From positions 134,539,318 to 134,603,317 of the forward strand of contig NC_071392.1 of the NCBI RefSeq assembly GCF_022682495.2: DNA of 64,000 nt, given 5' to 3'. Within the stretch, counting starts at the first letter, position 1; the number at the start of each line of letters is the position of its first letter. This document shows positions 9,307-22,139 of this stretch, piece after piece. Source of the stretch: Desmodus rotundus (taxonomy: Eukaryota; Chordata; Mammalia; Chiroptera; Phyllostomidae). The position numbers and the translations under genes were made by a program. The notes under the pieces were generated by a model that saw nothing but the letters and a program-made list of their open reading frames with translations, was not told where the DNA came from and did not search any database.

Positions 9307-12300
9307 ATGAATAAATACCTATCAAAAATAACCTTAAATGTAAATGGATTGAATGCTCCAATCAAAAGACATAGAATAGCTGAATGGATAAGAAAGCATG
9401 ACCCACACATACGCTGCCTACAAGAGACTCAGCTCAGGACAGAAGACCTACACAGACTGAAAGTAAAGGGGCGGAAACAAATATTCCAAGTAAACAGACA
9501 GGAAAGAAAAGCCGGGGTAGCTATACTCATATCAGAGAAAATAGACTTCAAAAAAAGGGCCATAAAGAGAGACCAAGATGGTCACTTCGTAATACTCAAA
9601 GGAAGAATCCACCAAGAAGACATAAACATTGTAAAAATATATGCTCCCAACATAGGAGCACTCAAATACATTAAGAAAATCTTGGAGGACTTCAAGAAAG
9701 ATATTGACAGCAACACAATTATAGTAGGGGATTTTAATACCCCACTGTCAAAGATGGACAGGTCTTCTAAAGAAAATATTAACAAAGATATTGTGGCATT
9801 GAACAAGGCTTTGGATGAAATGGACTTAACTGATATATATAGAGCCTTTCATCCCAAAGAAGCAAAACACACATTCTTTTCAAGTGTACATGCAACATTT
9901 TCAAAGCTAGACCACCTGATAGGACACCAAGCAAGCCTCAACAAATTCAAGAAAATTGAAATCATATCAAGCAGTTTCTCTGACCATAAGGGACTGAAAC
10001 TAGAAACAAATCTCGAGGAAAAAACCCCAAAACACTCAAAAACATGGCGATTGAAAAGCATGCTATCAAACAATGAATGGGTGAAAAATGAGATCAGAGA
10101 AGTAATCAACAAGTTTCTGGAAACAAACAAAAATGAACTCACAACAATCTAAAACCTATGGGACACAGGAAAGGCAGTCCTGAGAGGGAAGTTTATACCA
10201 GTACAGGCCGACCTAAAAAGAATAGAAAGAGCTAAAATAAACAACCTAACCATACATCTACAAGAACTCGAGGATCAACAACAAAGACAACCCAGAGCAA
10301 GTAGAGGAAGGAAATAACCAAGATCAGAGCGGAATTAAATGACACAGAGACAAAAAGCACAATTGTAAGTATCAACGAATCCAGGAGCTGGTTCTTTGAA
10401 AAGATAAACAAAATCTACAAGCCCTTAAGCAGGATCATCAAGACAAAAAGAGAGAGGAATGAAATAAACACAATCAGAAATGAAAGAGGAGAGACTACAA
10501 TGGATACCATGGAGATACAAAGGATTGTAAGAAATTACTATGAAGAACGGTATGCTAGAAAATATGAAAACCTAGAAGAAATGGACAAATTTCTAGAAAA
10601 ATATAACCTTCCAAAACTCAATGAAGAAGAAGCACAAAGCCTGAACAGACCAGTAGCGCCTGATGAAATTGAAAGAGTAATCAAAAAGCTCCCAACACAC
10701 AAAAGCCCTGGACCAGATGGTTTCACAGGAGAATTCTACAGAGCATTTAAGTGGGAGCTAACCCCCCTCCTCCAAATATTATTTCAAAAAATTCAACAAT
10801 ATGGAAGATTCCCAAATTCGTTTTACGAAGCCAACATCATCCTAATCCCAAAACCAGATGAAGACATAACAAAGAAGGAAAACTTCAGGCTAATATCATT
10901 GATGAACATAGACACTAAAATTCTCAACAAAATATTGGCAAACCGCATCCAGCAATACATTAAAAAGATCATACACCATGATCAAGTGGGATTCATCCCA
11001 GGGATGCAGGGATGGTACAATATTTGTAAATCAATAAACATAATACACCCCATAAACAAAAGCAAAGACAAAAACCACTTGATCATATCAATAGATGTGG
11101 AAAAAGCATTTGATAAGATACAGCACCCATTTATGAAAAAACCCTCAACAAAGTGGGAAGAGAGGGAGCATTCCTCAACATAATAAAGGCCATATATGAG
11201 AGACCTACAGCCAACGTCATACTCAATGGACAAAAATTAGAGATTACCAATTAAGATCAGGAACAAGACAAGGATGCCCTCTCTCACCACTCCTATTCAA
11301 CATAGTATTGGAAGTCCTAGCCACAGCAATCAGACAAGAAAAAGCAATAAAAGGCATCCAAATTGGGAAGGAGGAAATGAAACTGTCACTGTTTGCAGAT
11401 GACATGATAGTGTACATGGAAAATCCTATAGACTCCACCAAAAAACTACTCGACCTAATAAATGAATTTGGCAAAACAGCTGGATACAAAGTCAATACTC
11501 AGAAATCAAAGGCATTCCTGTATACCAACAATGAAACAGCAGAAACAGAAATCAGGAAAAGAATCCCATTTGATATAGCAACAAGAAAAATAAAGTACCT
11601 AGGAATAAACCTAACCAAGGAGGTAAAAGACCTGTACTCAGAAAACTACACAACACTGAAGAAAGAAATTAAGGAAGACACAAACAAATGGAAGCATGTA
11701 CCATGCTCATGCATTGGAAGAATTAACATCATCAAAATGGCCATACTACCCAAAGCGATTTATAGATTCAATGCAATCCCTATTAAAGTACCCATGTCAT
11801 ATTTCACAGGTATAGAACAAACATTTCAGAAATTTATTTGGAACCATAAATGACCCCATATAGCTGCAGCAATTTTGAGAAAGAAGAACAAAGCGGGAGG
11901 GATCACAATACCTCATATCAAACTGTATTACAAGGCCACTGTCATCAAAACAGCCTGGTACTGGCATAAAAACAGGCACATAGACCAATGGAACAGAACA
12001 GAGAGCCCAGAAATATACCCATGTCCTTATGTTCAATTAATATCTGACAAAAGAGGCAGGAGCATAAAATGGAGCAAAAATAGCCTCTTCAACAAATGGT
12101 GTTGGGAGATCTGGACAGCTACATGCAAAAAAATGAAACTCAATCACCAACTTACACCATACACAAAAATACATTCAAGGTGGATAAAAGACTTAAATAT
12201 AAGTTGTAACACCTAAAAAGTCCTAGAGGAAAACATTGGCAGGAAAATCTCAGACATTCCACGCAGCAACATCCTCACAAACATGTCCCCTAAAGCAAGG

Positions 12301-13118
12301 GACATAAAGGAAAGAATAAACAAATGGGACCTCATGAAAATAAAAAGCTTCTGCAGGCTAAAGAAAAAAGCATTAAAATAAAAAGAGAACCAACAGTATG
12401 GGAAAACATATTTGCCCATGATAGCTCAGACAAGGGCCTGATCTCCAAAATATATAAAGAACTCACACGACTCCACTCCAGGAAGACAAACAACCCAGTT
12501 AAAAAATGGGCAAAGGACTTGAACACACACTTCTCCAAGGAAGACATACGGAGGGCCCAGAGACATATGAAAAGATGCTCAGCATCACTAGGCACCAGAG
12601 AGATGCAAATTAAAACCAGAATGAGGTACCATCTCACACCAGTCAGAGTCAACAACATAAACAAATCCACAAGCAAATGTTGGAGAGGATGTGGAGAAAA
12701 GGTAACCCTAGTGCACTGTTGGTGGGAATGCAGACTGGTTAGGCCACTGTGAAAAACACTATGGAATTTCCTCAGCAAACTAAAAATGGAACTGCCCTTT
12801 GACCCAGCAATTCCGCTGCTGGAATTATACCCTAAGAACCCTGAAACACCAATCCAAAAGAACCTGTGCACCCCAATGTTCATAGCAGCACAATTTACAA
12901 TAGCCAAATACTGGAAGCAACCTAAGTGCCCATCAGCAAATGAGTGGGTCAAAAAATCATGGTACATTTACACAATAGAATTCTAGGCAGCAGAGAAAAA
13001 GAAGGAGCTTATACCTTTTGCAACAGCATGGATGAAACTGGAGAGCATTATGCTAAGTGAAATAAGACAGCGGGTGAGGGACAAATACCATAGGATCTCA
13101 CCTTTAACTGGAAGCTAA
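9307..13118 (+). pseudogene. L1 ORF2 (endonuclease-reverse transcriptase), broken (copy A)
   Basis: The ATG at 9307 opens a 281-codon frame holding the apurinic-type endonuclease domain. Visible motifs are CLQETQ, IYAPN, GDFNTPLS and SFSDHKG. A stop at 10150-10152 ends it. The RT domain continues in another frame (10500-11183: [36 protein letters not shown]), then returns to the first frame (11308-11853, with the catalytic FADD in [14 protein letters not shown]; 11875-12216) and shifts again (12324-12752, 12786-12986). The cysteine-rich C-terminal motif [18 protein letters not shown] is present near 12680-12730. The span of 3.8 kb equals the normal ~1,275-codon ORF2. The breaks make it non-functional. 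Confidence 0.93.
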
Positions 13119-13404
13119 TCACCAAAAGAAAAAAAGCAAACAAAATATAACCAGAGACATTGAAATTAAGAACAATCTAACAATAGTCACAGGAGTGTGG
13201 GGAGGGGATAGTGGGGAGAGGGGTCTATAGGAGCACTGTAAAGGACACAAGGACAAAGTGAAGGGGGAGGGTAGAGGTGGGGGTGGGAGGTGGGACTGGC
13301 TGGGGTGGGGTGGAGGGAAGGGGAGAAAATGCAGATAATTGTAACTGAATAAAAATAAGTAAATTAATTAAATGGAAAAAATAAAAATAAAATTGTAAAA
13401 GAAA
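13119..13404 (+). other. L1 copy A 3'UTR with G-rich purine tract and A tail
   Basis: After the ORF2 stop there is 'aaccagagacattgaaatta', then a G-rich polypurine block at about 13192-13325 with several GGGG/GGG runs, then 'gataattgtaactgaataaa' and an A-rich tail. G-rich 3'UTR tracts are typical of mammalian L1 and can form quadruplexes. Confidence 0.8.
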
Positions 13405-13591
13405 AAAATTGTACTGGTTATGAACCCAATTATCTGGTAAACAGTAGTTCCCTGGAAGCTCCAATTGTCGTATTTCTGCTTATGTCAAATTGGACAGAAG
13501 AGTCTCATATGGACACTCCTAGCTGCAAGGGAGTCTAGAAGGTTATTTTTTTTTTACTAGGCAGATTGTTTTACGAAACCAATTATTTCTT

Positions 13592-13811
13592 TTTTAAAAA
13601 AAATTGTAAAGATTTTATTTATTTATTTTTAGAGAGAGGGGAAAGGAGGGAGAAAGAGAGTGAGAGGAATATCAATGTGTGGTCTCCTCTCGCATGGCCT
13701 CCACTGGGGACCTGGCCCACAACCCAGGCAGGTGCCCTGACTGGGAATTGAACCAGGAACCCTTTGGTTCACAGTCTGTGCTCAATCCTCTTAGATACCC
13801 AGCCAGGGCTT
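13592..13811 (-). mobile_element. VES-type SINE
   Basis: The minus strand begins GCCCTGGCTGGGTATCTAAG and carries the B-box-like 'ggttcaattcccagtcaggg'. The A-rich tail is on the low-coordinate side. A perfect 12-bp TSD, caattatttctt, lies at 13580-13591 and 13812-13823. No protein is encoded. Confidence 0.9.
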
Positions 13812-13823
13812 CAATTATTTCTT

Positions 13824-14590
13824 AATAAGGAAGAGAGGAGAATTATACTGAAATGGTGGCTAGCACAGTCTTCCACTGTCGCCAACCTATTTTGCTTGCT
13901 GGTTTTATTTCTAAATACAGGAGATATTTCTAGCAATCCAATAGTATTTGGGGTACTTATTATACTTGATTTGACTTTTAAAATAAAAATCTCATTCAAC
14001 AGTCATTTTGAGAATTGAATAAGGTGTACAGGTGAAAGATCTTATAAAGATTTCCCATACACAATTACTGTACAGATGTCAAATTTTCACCATAACAAAC
14101 AGATTTGAAAAAAAATTATACACTTACCAGGTTATTTTTCCCACTTTCTATTTTTTAAAAAATAACAAGCTTCTCACCCCCAAATGCACTAAATACATAT
14201 ATTATAAGCAGTAATTTTTGACACCACAGTTTCTGGCAAAGGTAAACACTCATCAATTTACTCAATTCCATATTCATTAGTCAAAGAACATCACATGAGG
14301 TAAATTTAAATTGTGTGCCTTTTTAGTGAATCCACAAAATTTGGCTTCATGTATTTAGGCTGAATGAGTGATGAACTGGCAGCATCTTCAACCAATGTTG
14401 GGTGTCTTATACATGTGTGCCATTCACATACATGTTGAAGTGCTTCCATATTCAGCCTTAATTTTTCCTTGTTTTCTGCACTGTGCATTTATCTTTAAGT
14501 GAAATTTGTGTTGCAAGATAACCATTAGCTCTCCAAATGTTAAAAATTTGTGAAGACCAAAAAGTGTAAGAAGCAATAAATAAATACAAT
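13824..14590. other. No recognised feature
   Basis: AT-rich sequence. Short open frames on both strands lack any family signature. No repeat is recognised. Confidence 0.5.
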
Positions 14591-14594
14591 AAAG

Positions 14595-15672
14595 TTGCAA
14601 GATTGATTGCATTCCTATATACTACCAATGGAATTTCAGGGAAATATAGAAAAAACAATTCCTTTTGTAATTTCAACAAGAAGGATAAAATACCTGGGAA
14701 TAAACTTAATAAAGGATGTGAAGGGCCTATACACTAAAAACTACAAAACATTATTTTAAAAGGTTGAAAAGTCACAAAGAAGTGGAAATATATTCTTTGA
14801 TCATGGATTAGAAGAATCAATATAATTAAAAATGGTCATATTACCCAAAGCAGTATGTAGATTTAATGCAATCCCCATCCAAATATCAATGCTATTTAAA
14901 AAAAAAAATTAGAACAAAAAAATCATCAGGTTTGTATGGAACCACAAAAGACACAGAATAGCTAAAGTAGTGCTAGGAAGGTATAACACTCCCTGGCTTC
15001 AAATTATACTACAAAGTGACAATAATTAAAAGAGCATGGTATTGGCAGACATACAGACCAAGGGAACAGAATTGAGAGCACAGAAATAAACTCACTTGTA
15101 TATGGACAAATAATTTTTGACAAAGGAACCAAAAACATATAATGGAGAAAAGAATCCTCTTCAGTAAATGGTGCTGGAAAAATTGGAAACCCACATAGAA
15201 ATGAATGAAATTAGACTACTGTTTGTCCCCATATATAAAAGTTAACTCAAAATGAATCAAAGAATGAAATATAAGAACTAAAACAATAACTTACATAGAA
15301 GAAACATAGGTACTAACCTGTGGACCTTGGTCTTAGGATTTTATAAATTTGAAACCAAAAGTAAAGGACATAAGCAAAGTTAATTAACCAAAAGCAAAAA
15401 TTAATAAATGGGACTATATCAAACTAAAAATGTTCTATACAGCAAAAGAAACCACCAACAAAACAAAAAGGCAACCAACCAAATGGGAAAATGATATTTG
15501 CAAACAGCAGCTCCCAAAGGGGTTAATATCCAAAATATATAACAAACTCATACAACTCAAAACCAAATGATCCAATTAAAAAATAGGCAGAAGAACTGAA
15601 CAGACACTTCTCCCAAGAAGACATACAGATGGTCAATAGACATATAAACACATACCCAAAGTCACTAATTGT
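14595..15672 (+). mobile_element. Old L1 ORF2 fragment (L1M-like)
   Basis: The plus strand follows the ORF2 order: 'acctgggaataaacttaa', 'gtcatattacccaaagcag', 'gaccaagggaacagaattgag', 'catacaactcaaaaccaaatg', 'gaagaactgaacagacact'. Many stops and indels are present. It is clearly more diverged than copies A, L and O and has no 3' end or TSD. It breaks off at about 15672. Confidence 0.8.
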
Positions 15673-15675
15673 CCC

Positions 15676-16060
15676 ACCATATCCTTTTGCCCCCTTCTTC
15701 AAATCCTGGGCTGTGTGGGTCCAGCTCTGGGGTGAAGACACCAGTTTCTTCTGAAGTTCATCTGTGCCATCAAGATTGGAGATGTTGAAAAGGGATGTGG
15801 GGATGTGGGCTCTAGGTTGTTCTGCAGGTTCCTTCTTCACATCCAGCTTTTCTTCCAGATAGCCCACCTGCTAACTTCAGTGACTTTAGGCCCACTACCT
15901 GATATAGAATCAATGGCTTTTCTAGACTTTTGCACAAACTCTCATATTGCAGAAGATTGAGTCCTTGTAATAAATCCCTGTTCCATGTTGCTCAAGGGGC
16001 TCCAACTCCTTGACTGACTGATACAGAAGTTATCAGAATCAGAGAGAAGGTATTCCTTAC
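15676..16060. repeat. Unidentified LTR-like segment
   Basis: A GC-richer block ends 'aataaatccctgttccatg...gactgactgatacag', the style of an LTR or transposon 3' terminus with a polyadenylation-type AATAAA. The minus strand has a frame of about 110 codons (15523-15867), but it runs into the old L1 and I recognise no domain. It could be an old LTR or a retrocopy fragment. Confidence 0.35.
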
Positions 16061-16094
16061 ATTGGTCATCCACCTCCCTAAGAGACTTGGGAAA

Positions 16095-16200
16095 AGTGAA
16101 TAAAATTTATTCAGTTACTATCCTGTGTCAGGTCTCAGGCTTGGTGCAGTTAATGCATTTAATCCTTACAAAATATTATAATTTTATAGGTGGGGCAGCA
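16095..16200 (-). repeat. MIR/L2-like remnant
   Basis: 'tttattcagttactatcctgtgtcagg...ttaatgcatttaatccttac' follows the antisense order of the MIR/L2 3' segment. It is short and diverged. Confidence 0.5.
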
Positions 16201-16382
16201 CATTTTTCTTAGGACTACATTTATAAATAATTTTATTTTACTTTAGGGTAAGCTGATGTCTAAACTTTATTTTTCATGGAGAATCTGTCATTGTAAAAAT
16301 ATTACTCTAGAGACAAATATTCTATTTTTTCCTTGTTAACGTTTTAAAATTATTTTTGATACTGAACCTAGTTTTATTTTAA

Positions 16383-18098
16383 TTTTTAAATATATTTTAT
16401 TGATTATGCTATTGCAGTTTTCCCAATTATTCCTCCTTTATCCCCCCTCTGCCCTGTACCCTCAACCCTCCAGCATTCCCCCCCCTTAGTTTATGTTCTT
16501 GGGTTGTAAATATAGGTTCTTTCACTTCTCTGTTTCCTATACCATTCTTAACTTCTCCCCATCTATTTTATGTCTACCAACTATGCTCATTCCCTGTGCC
16601 TTGCCCCCTATTCTTCCCCTTCCCTTCCCCACTGAAAACCCTCCATGTGATGTCCATTTCTCTGATTCCCTTCCTGTTTAGCTGTTTCCTTAGTATTTGT
16701 TTTTGTGGGGTTATGTTTTTAGGTTCAGTTGTTGATAGTTGTGAGTTTGTTGTCATTTTACTGTTCATAGTTTTCGATCTTCTTCAATTTCTTAGATAAG
16801 TCCCTCTCACATTTCATATAATAAGGGCTTGGTGATGATGAACTCCCTTAACTTGACCCTATCTGGGAAGCAGTTTATCTGCCCTTCCATTCTAAATGAT
16901 AACTTTGCTGGATAGAGTAATCTTGGATGTAGGTCCTTTCTTTCCAGCCCCTTCTTGCCTGTAAGGTTTCTGTTGAGAAATCAGCTGGTAGTCTTATGGG
17001 GACTACTTTGTAGGTAACTCTCTCCTTTCCTCTTGCTGCTTTTAAGATTCTCTCTTTATCTTTAATCTTGTGTAACTTAATGAAGATGTGCCTTGGTGTG
17101 TTCTTCTTTGGGTCCAAATTCTTTGGGACTCTCTGAGCTTCCTGGACTCCTTAGAAATCTACTTCCTTCACCAGATTGGGAAAGTTTCCTTTCATTATTT
17201 GTTCAAATAAGTTTTCAATTTCTTGCTGTTGTTCTTCTCCTTCTGCCGCTCCTCTAAGTCAGATATTGGAATGTTTAAAGTCACCCCAGAGGTTTCTAAG
17301 CCTCTATTCATTTTTTTTTGAATTCTTGTTTCTTCATCCTTTTCCAGTTGGATGTTTATTTCTTCCTTTAGTTCCAAATCATTGATTTGAGTACCAGTTT
17401 CCTTCCTGTCACTGTTGGTTCCCTGAATATTTTGCTTATTTCATTTTGTGTAGCTTTCAATTGTTCTTCCATTTTGTGACCCAGCTCAATCAGTTCTGTG
17501 AGCATCTTCATTACCAGAGTTTTGAACTCTCCCTCAGATAGGTTGGTTATCTCCTTGTTGCTTAGCTCTTTTTCTGGAGTTTCACTCTGTTCTTTCATTT
17601 GGGTCATATTTCTTTGTCTTGGTGCACCTGTTAAGTTGTAAGGGGGTGGAGCCTTAGTTATTCACCAGGGCAGGGCAACCCTCTTTGCTGCATTGTGGTG
17701 ATCTCTGTGGGGAAAGGGACAGAGAGGGAACAACGCAGCTCACTTGCTGGGCTCTAGCCCCACTTTCCAACAAACTCTCCTGTGAGACTGGGAGTTTCTA
17801 CCACTGTGCTAACCCCTGCTGTACTTCTCATTTGGGTCTGCCAGTTTCCTATTCAACCAGCCCCACCAGTGTGGTCTGCCACCTTGCCATGGGTTCTCTC
17901 TGTCCACTCCTCTGCCCCATCTCACGCCTACCATTCTTGTTTGTCTGGTTGACTGTTTCTTTAATTCCTTGGTTGTCGGAGTTACATGCAGTTGATTTTC
18001 TGGCACTTCTGGTTGTTTATGGTTTTTAGATTGGTTGTTATCCTTATTTTGTTTGTGCAAGGAAGTGAAGGGTTTCTACCTGCCCCTCTATCTTGGCT
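16383..18098 (-). mobile_element. HAL1-like (half-L1) element, copy 1
   Basis: This minus-strand retroelement contains L1-type ORF1 but no ORF2. Its 5' end (~18098, 'ccaagatagaggggcaggta') and 3' end (~16383, 'gcataatcaataaaatatat') match the ends of two more copies here (32545-34290 and 38785-40757). ORF1 pieces are N-terminal at 17607-17368 and C-terminal at 17117-16875 (TPRHIFIKLHKIKDKERIL, ADFSTETLQARRGW). Frameshifts and an in-frame TGA disable it. Half-L1 elements with ORF1 only (HAL1) are known in mammals and depend on L1 reverse transcriptase. Confidence 0.8.
16875..17607 (-). pseudogene. HAL1-like ORF1, broken (copy 1)
   Basis: The frame begins at the ATG at 17607 (sense start 'atgacccaaatgaaagaaca', also seen in the other copies) and shows the charged coiled-coil N-terminus. 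A run of A residues near 17310 shifts the frame. The region corresponding to L1 NIRIIGIPEGE reads NI-stop-L-R-G, with TGA at about 17262. The C-terminal RRM/CTD part at 16875-17117 is recognisable. It ends early compared with copy 3. Confidence 0.75.
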
Positions 18099-18420
18099 GG
18101 AACTCTGGAGACAAATTTTCTTTACTTTTTGTTTTAGGCTTCTAATAAGAGACAGCTTTATTTTTTTAAAACATTTTTTTATTGTCATTCAAGTACATTT
18201 TTTTTTGCAACTTCTCCCCACCCCTCCCCACTAACCTACCCTGCCACACTTCCTTCCCCTTCCCCCCTGCCTTGTTTTGTCCATGTGTCCTTTAAAAATT
18301 TTCCTAAAATGCTTCACCTTTGCCCCCCATTATTCCCTCCCCTCTCCCCTCTGATCATGGTCAACCTGTTCTCAATTTCAATGTCTTTGGTTACATTTTG
18401 CCTAATTGTTCATTGTCTTT

Positions 18421-21400
18421 ATTATGTTTCTGTTAAAGGTGAGATGATATGGTATTTATCTTTTACTGCCTGCCTTATTTCACTTAGCATAATGCTCTCC
18501 AGTTCCATCCATGCTGTCACAAAGGATAGGAGCCCTTTCTTTCTGCTTCATAGAATTCCATTGTGTAAATGTACCATAGTTTTTTGATCAATTCATTTAC
18601 TGATGGGCACTTAGGTTGCTTCCAGCCCTTGGCTATTGTAAATTGTGCTGCTATGAACATTGGAGTGCATAGGTTCATTTGGATCAGTGTTTCATGGTCA
18701 TTAGGATATAATCCTAGCACTGGAATTGCCAGTTCAAAAGGCAATTGCACTTGTAGTTTTCTGAGGAAATTCCATACGGTTTTCAATAGTGGTTGCACCA
18801 GTCTGCAATCCCACCAACACTGCACTAGGGTTCCATTTTCTCCACAACCTTTCCAACACTTGTTAATTTGTTTACGATGGCCATGATCAATGGAGTGAAG
18901 TGGTATCTCACTGTGCTTTTAATAGATGTCTGTCTGAGGGCCAGCAATACTAAGCATCATTTCATATGTCTCTGGACCCTCTGTATGTCCTCCTTGGTGA
19001 AGTGTCTGTTCAAGTCCTTTGCCTATTTTTTAATTGGGTTGCCTGTCTTAGAGTGGAGTCATATGAGTTCTTTATATATTTTGGAGATCAAACCCTTGTC
19101 TGAGGTATCATTGGCCTATATGTTTTTCCATATGATTCATTCTCTTTTCATGTTAATGCTGTTTTCTTTAGCCATGCGGAAGCTTTTTATTTTGATGAGA
19201 GCCCATTTGTTTATTCTTTCCTTTATGTCCTTTGCTTTAGGGGACATATCAGTGAAAATATTGCTGCATGGAATATCTGAGATTTTCATGCCTAGTTTTC
19301 CACAAGGACTTTAATGTTGTCACCACTTATATTTAAGTTTTTTATCCACCTTGAATTCATTTTTGCATATGGTGTAAGTTGGTGCCCCAGTTTCATTTTT
19401 TGTTGCATGTAGCTGTCCAGCTCACCCAACACCATTTGTTGAAGAGGCTATTTTTACTCCATTTTATGGTGCTGCACAATTTGTTGAATATTAATGGACC
19501 ATAGAGACTTGGATTTATTTCTGGGCTCTCTATTATGTTCCATTGGTCCATTTGTCTGTTCCTATGCCAGTACCAGTCTGTTTTGATTACAGTGGCCTTG
19601 TAGTACAGTTTGATATCAGGTATTGTGATCCCTCCTACTTTGCTCTTCTTTCTCAGAATTGCTGCAGCTATTTGGGGTCATTTATGGTTCCATATAAATT
19701 TCTGAAATGTTTGTTCTATATTTGTGAAATATGCCTTTACTAATTTAATAAGTATTGCTTTGAATCTATAAATTACTTTGGGTAGTATGGACATTTTGAT
19801 GATTTTAATTCTTCCGATCTATGAACATGGTACATGCTTCCATTTATTTGTGTTTTCCTTAATTTCTTTCTTCAGTGTTGTATAGTTTTCTGAGTACTGG
19901 TCTTTTACTTTCTTGGTTAGTATTATTCCTAGGTACTTTATTTTTCATATCAAATGGGATTTTTTCCCTGATTTCTGTTTCTAATATTTCATTGTTGGTA
20001 TACAAAAATGGCCTTGATTTCTAAATATTGACATTGTATCCCGCTCTTTTACCAAATTCACTTATTAGTTTGAGTAGTTTTTTTGGTGGAGTTTATAGTA
20101 TTTTCTATGTACACTATCATGTCATCTGCAAACAATGACAGTTTTGTTTACTCTTTTCCATTTTTGATGCCTTTTATTTCCTTTTTTTTCTGATTGCTGT
20201 GGGTTGGACTTCCAATAGTATGTTGGATATATGTGGTGATTGTGGACTACCTTGTCTTGTTCCTGATCTTAGTGAGAAAGTTTTCAGTTTTTGCCCATTG
20301 AGTATGATGTTGGCTATAGGTATCTCGTATAAGGCCTTCATTATGTCTAGGATTGCTCCCTCTATTCCCATTTGCTGAGTGTTTTAATCATAAATGGGTG
20401 CTGTACCTTATCAAATGCTTTTTCCCTATCATTGATATGGTCACATGATTTTTGTCTTTGCTTTTTTATGTGATATATTACATTTATTCATTTGGGAATA
20501 TTGTATCATCCTTGCATTCCTGGGGTGAATCCAAACTGTCATGGTGTATGACCTTTTTAATTTATTGCTGGATGTGGTTTGCCAATATTTTGTTGAGAAT
20601 TTTAGCGTCTATGTTCATCAGCGATATTGGCCTGAAGTTTTTTTTCTTTGTTTCCTTATTTGGTTTTGGGGTTGGTATGGTGCTAGCTTCCTAAAAAGTG
20701 TTTGGGAGTCTTCCATCTTCTTAGAGTTTTGGGAATAATCTGTGAAGGGCAGGGGTAGCTCTTCATAAATGCTTTGCAGATTTTTCCTGTGAAACCACCC
20801 AGTCCAGTCCTTTTGTGTGTTAGGAGTTTTTTGATTATTGCTTCAATTTTGTTAGCTGTTATCAGTGTGTTCAAGCTTTTTGCTTCTTCTTCGTTGAGTT
20901 TTGGAAGATTACATTTTTCTAGAAATTTTGTGCATTTCACCTAGGTTTTCAAATTTCTTCTCAGATAGTTCTTCGTAGTAATTTTTTGCAAGCCTTTGTA
21001 TTTCTGTGGTATCAGTTGTAATCTCTCTTCTTTCATTTTTGATTGCCATTATTTGGGTCCCCTCTCTTTTTTACTTGATGGGTCTGCTTAAAGGCTTGTC
21101 TATTTATGTTTATCTTTTCAAAAGTCCAGTTCCTGGATTTACCGATCCTAATAATTGTGCTTTTAATCTCTAGGTTGTTTAATCTGCTCTGATCATGGTT
21201 ATTTCCTTCCTTCTACTTGCCCTGTCCCATAAATTTTGGGTTGTTGTTTGTTCATTTTCATTTGTTTCCAGAAACGTTTTGATTTCCTCTTTGGTCTCAT
21301 TCTGACCCATTCATTGTTTAATACCATGTTATTCGATCTCAATGAATTTACGTGTTTTTGAGTTTTTTCCTTATGATTGGTTTCCAATTGCAGTCCCTCG

Positions 21401-22077
21401 TGGTCAGAGGAATGCTTGATACAATTTTCTCGAATGTGTTGAGGTTTGTTTTGTGTCCTGCCATGTGGTCTATGTTTGAAAATGTTCTATGTGCAATTGA
21501 AAAGAATGTGTATTTTGCTTCTTTGGGATGAAAGTGTCTCTATATATCATTTAGGTCCATTTGATACAGGACATTGTTTAATGCCACAATACCTTTGTTG
21601 ACATTTTGTTTGGAAGATCTATTTATTTTTGACAGTGGGGTGTTGATATCCCCTACTATAATTGTGTTTCTGTCAATATCTTTCTTGAAGTCCTCCAAGA
21701 TTTTCTTTATGTATTTGAGTGCTTCTATGTTGGGTGCCTATATAATCTTTATAATGTTAAACTATAATGTTTATATCTTCTTGATGGATTCTTCCCTTGA
21801 TTATTATGAAATGACCTTCTGGGTCTCTTTCTATGGCCCTTTCTTGAAATCATTTTGTCTGATTTGTGTATTGCTACCCTTGCATTTTTTTTTCCTTTCT
21901 GTTTGCTTGGAATATTTGTTTAAATCCTTTAACTTTCAATCTGTACAGGTCTCTTATTCTGAGGTGGGTCTCTTGTGGGCAGCAAATGCGTGGGTCATTC
22001 TTTCTTATCCATTCAGCTATTGTATGTGTTTTGATTGGAGCATTTAATGTGTTTACATTTGAGGTTATTATTGACAT
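18421..22077 (-). pseudogene. L1 ORF2, heavily degraded (copy H)
   Basis: It begins in sense at 22077 with SNVNTLNAPIKTHTIAEWI, the L1 endonuclease N-terminus. RT pieces appear at 20940-20683 ([32 protein letters not shown]) and 20371-20174 ([14 protein letters not shown]). The C-terminal WWDCRLVQPL motif is at 18825-18517. Stops and frame changes are spread throughout, so it cannot be active. Confidence 0.85.
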
Positions 22078-22139
22078 TTATTCATTGCCATTTTTTGTAC
22101 CTTTGTTCCTCTCTCACTCTTTTCCTTCCTTTTCTTAAA

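Larger units (their letters stand above)
7330..13404 (+). mobile_element. Full-length L1, copy A
   Basis: The element runs from the typical start 'gagaagatggcggcgagata' through 5'UTR (to 8328), ORF1 (8329-9252), a 54-bp spacer, degraded ORF2 (9307-13118), a G-rich 3'UTR and an A-rich tail. A 19-bp TSD, aaaattgtactgattatga at 7311-7329 and aaaattgtactggttatga at 13405-13423 (one mismatch), fixes both ends. The length of about 6.07 kb is normal for a complete mammalian L1. ORF2 has stops and frame changes, so the copy is not autonomous. ORF1 is open, so this is one of the younger insertions in the window. Confidence 0.96.

Noticed and set aside
12332..12967. 211-codon open frame on the minus strand
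   Set aside because: It is the antisense of L1 ORF2 C-terminal sequence in copy A. The same antisense frames recur over the other L1 copies.
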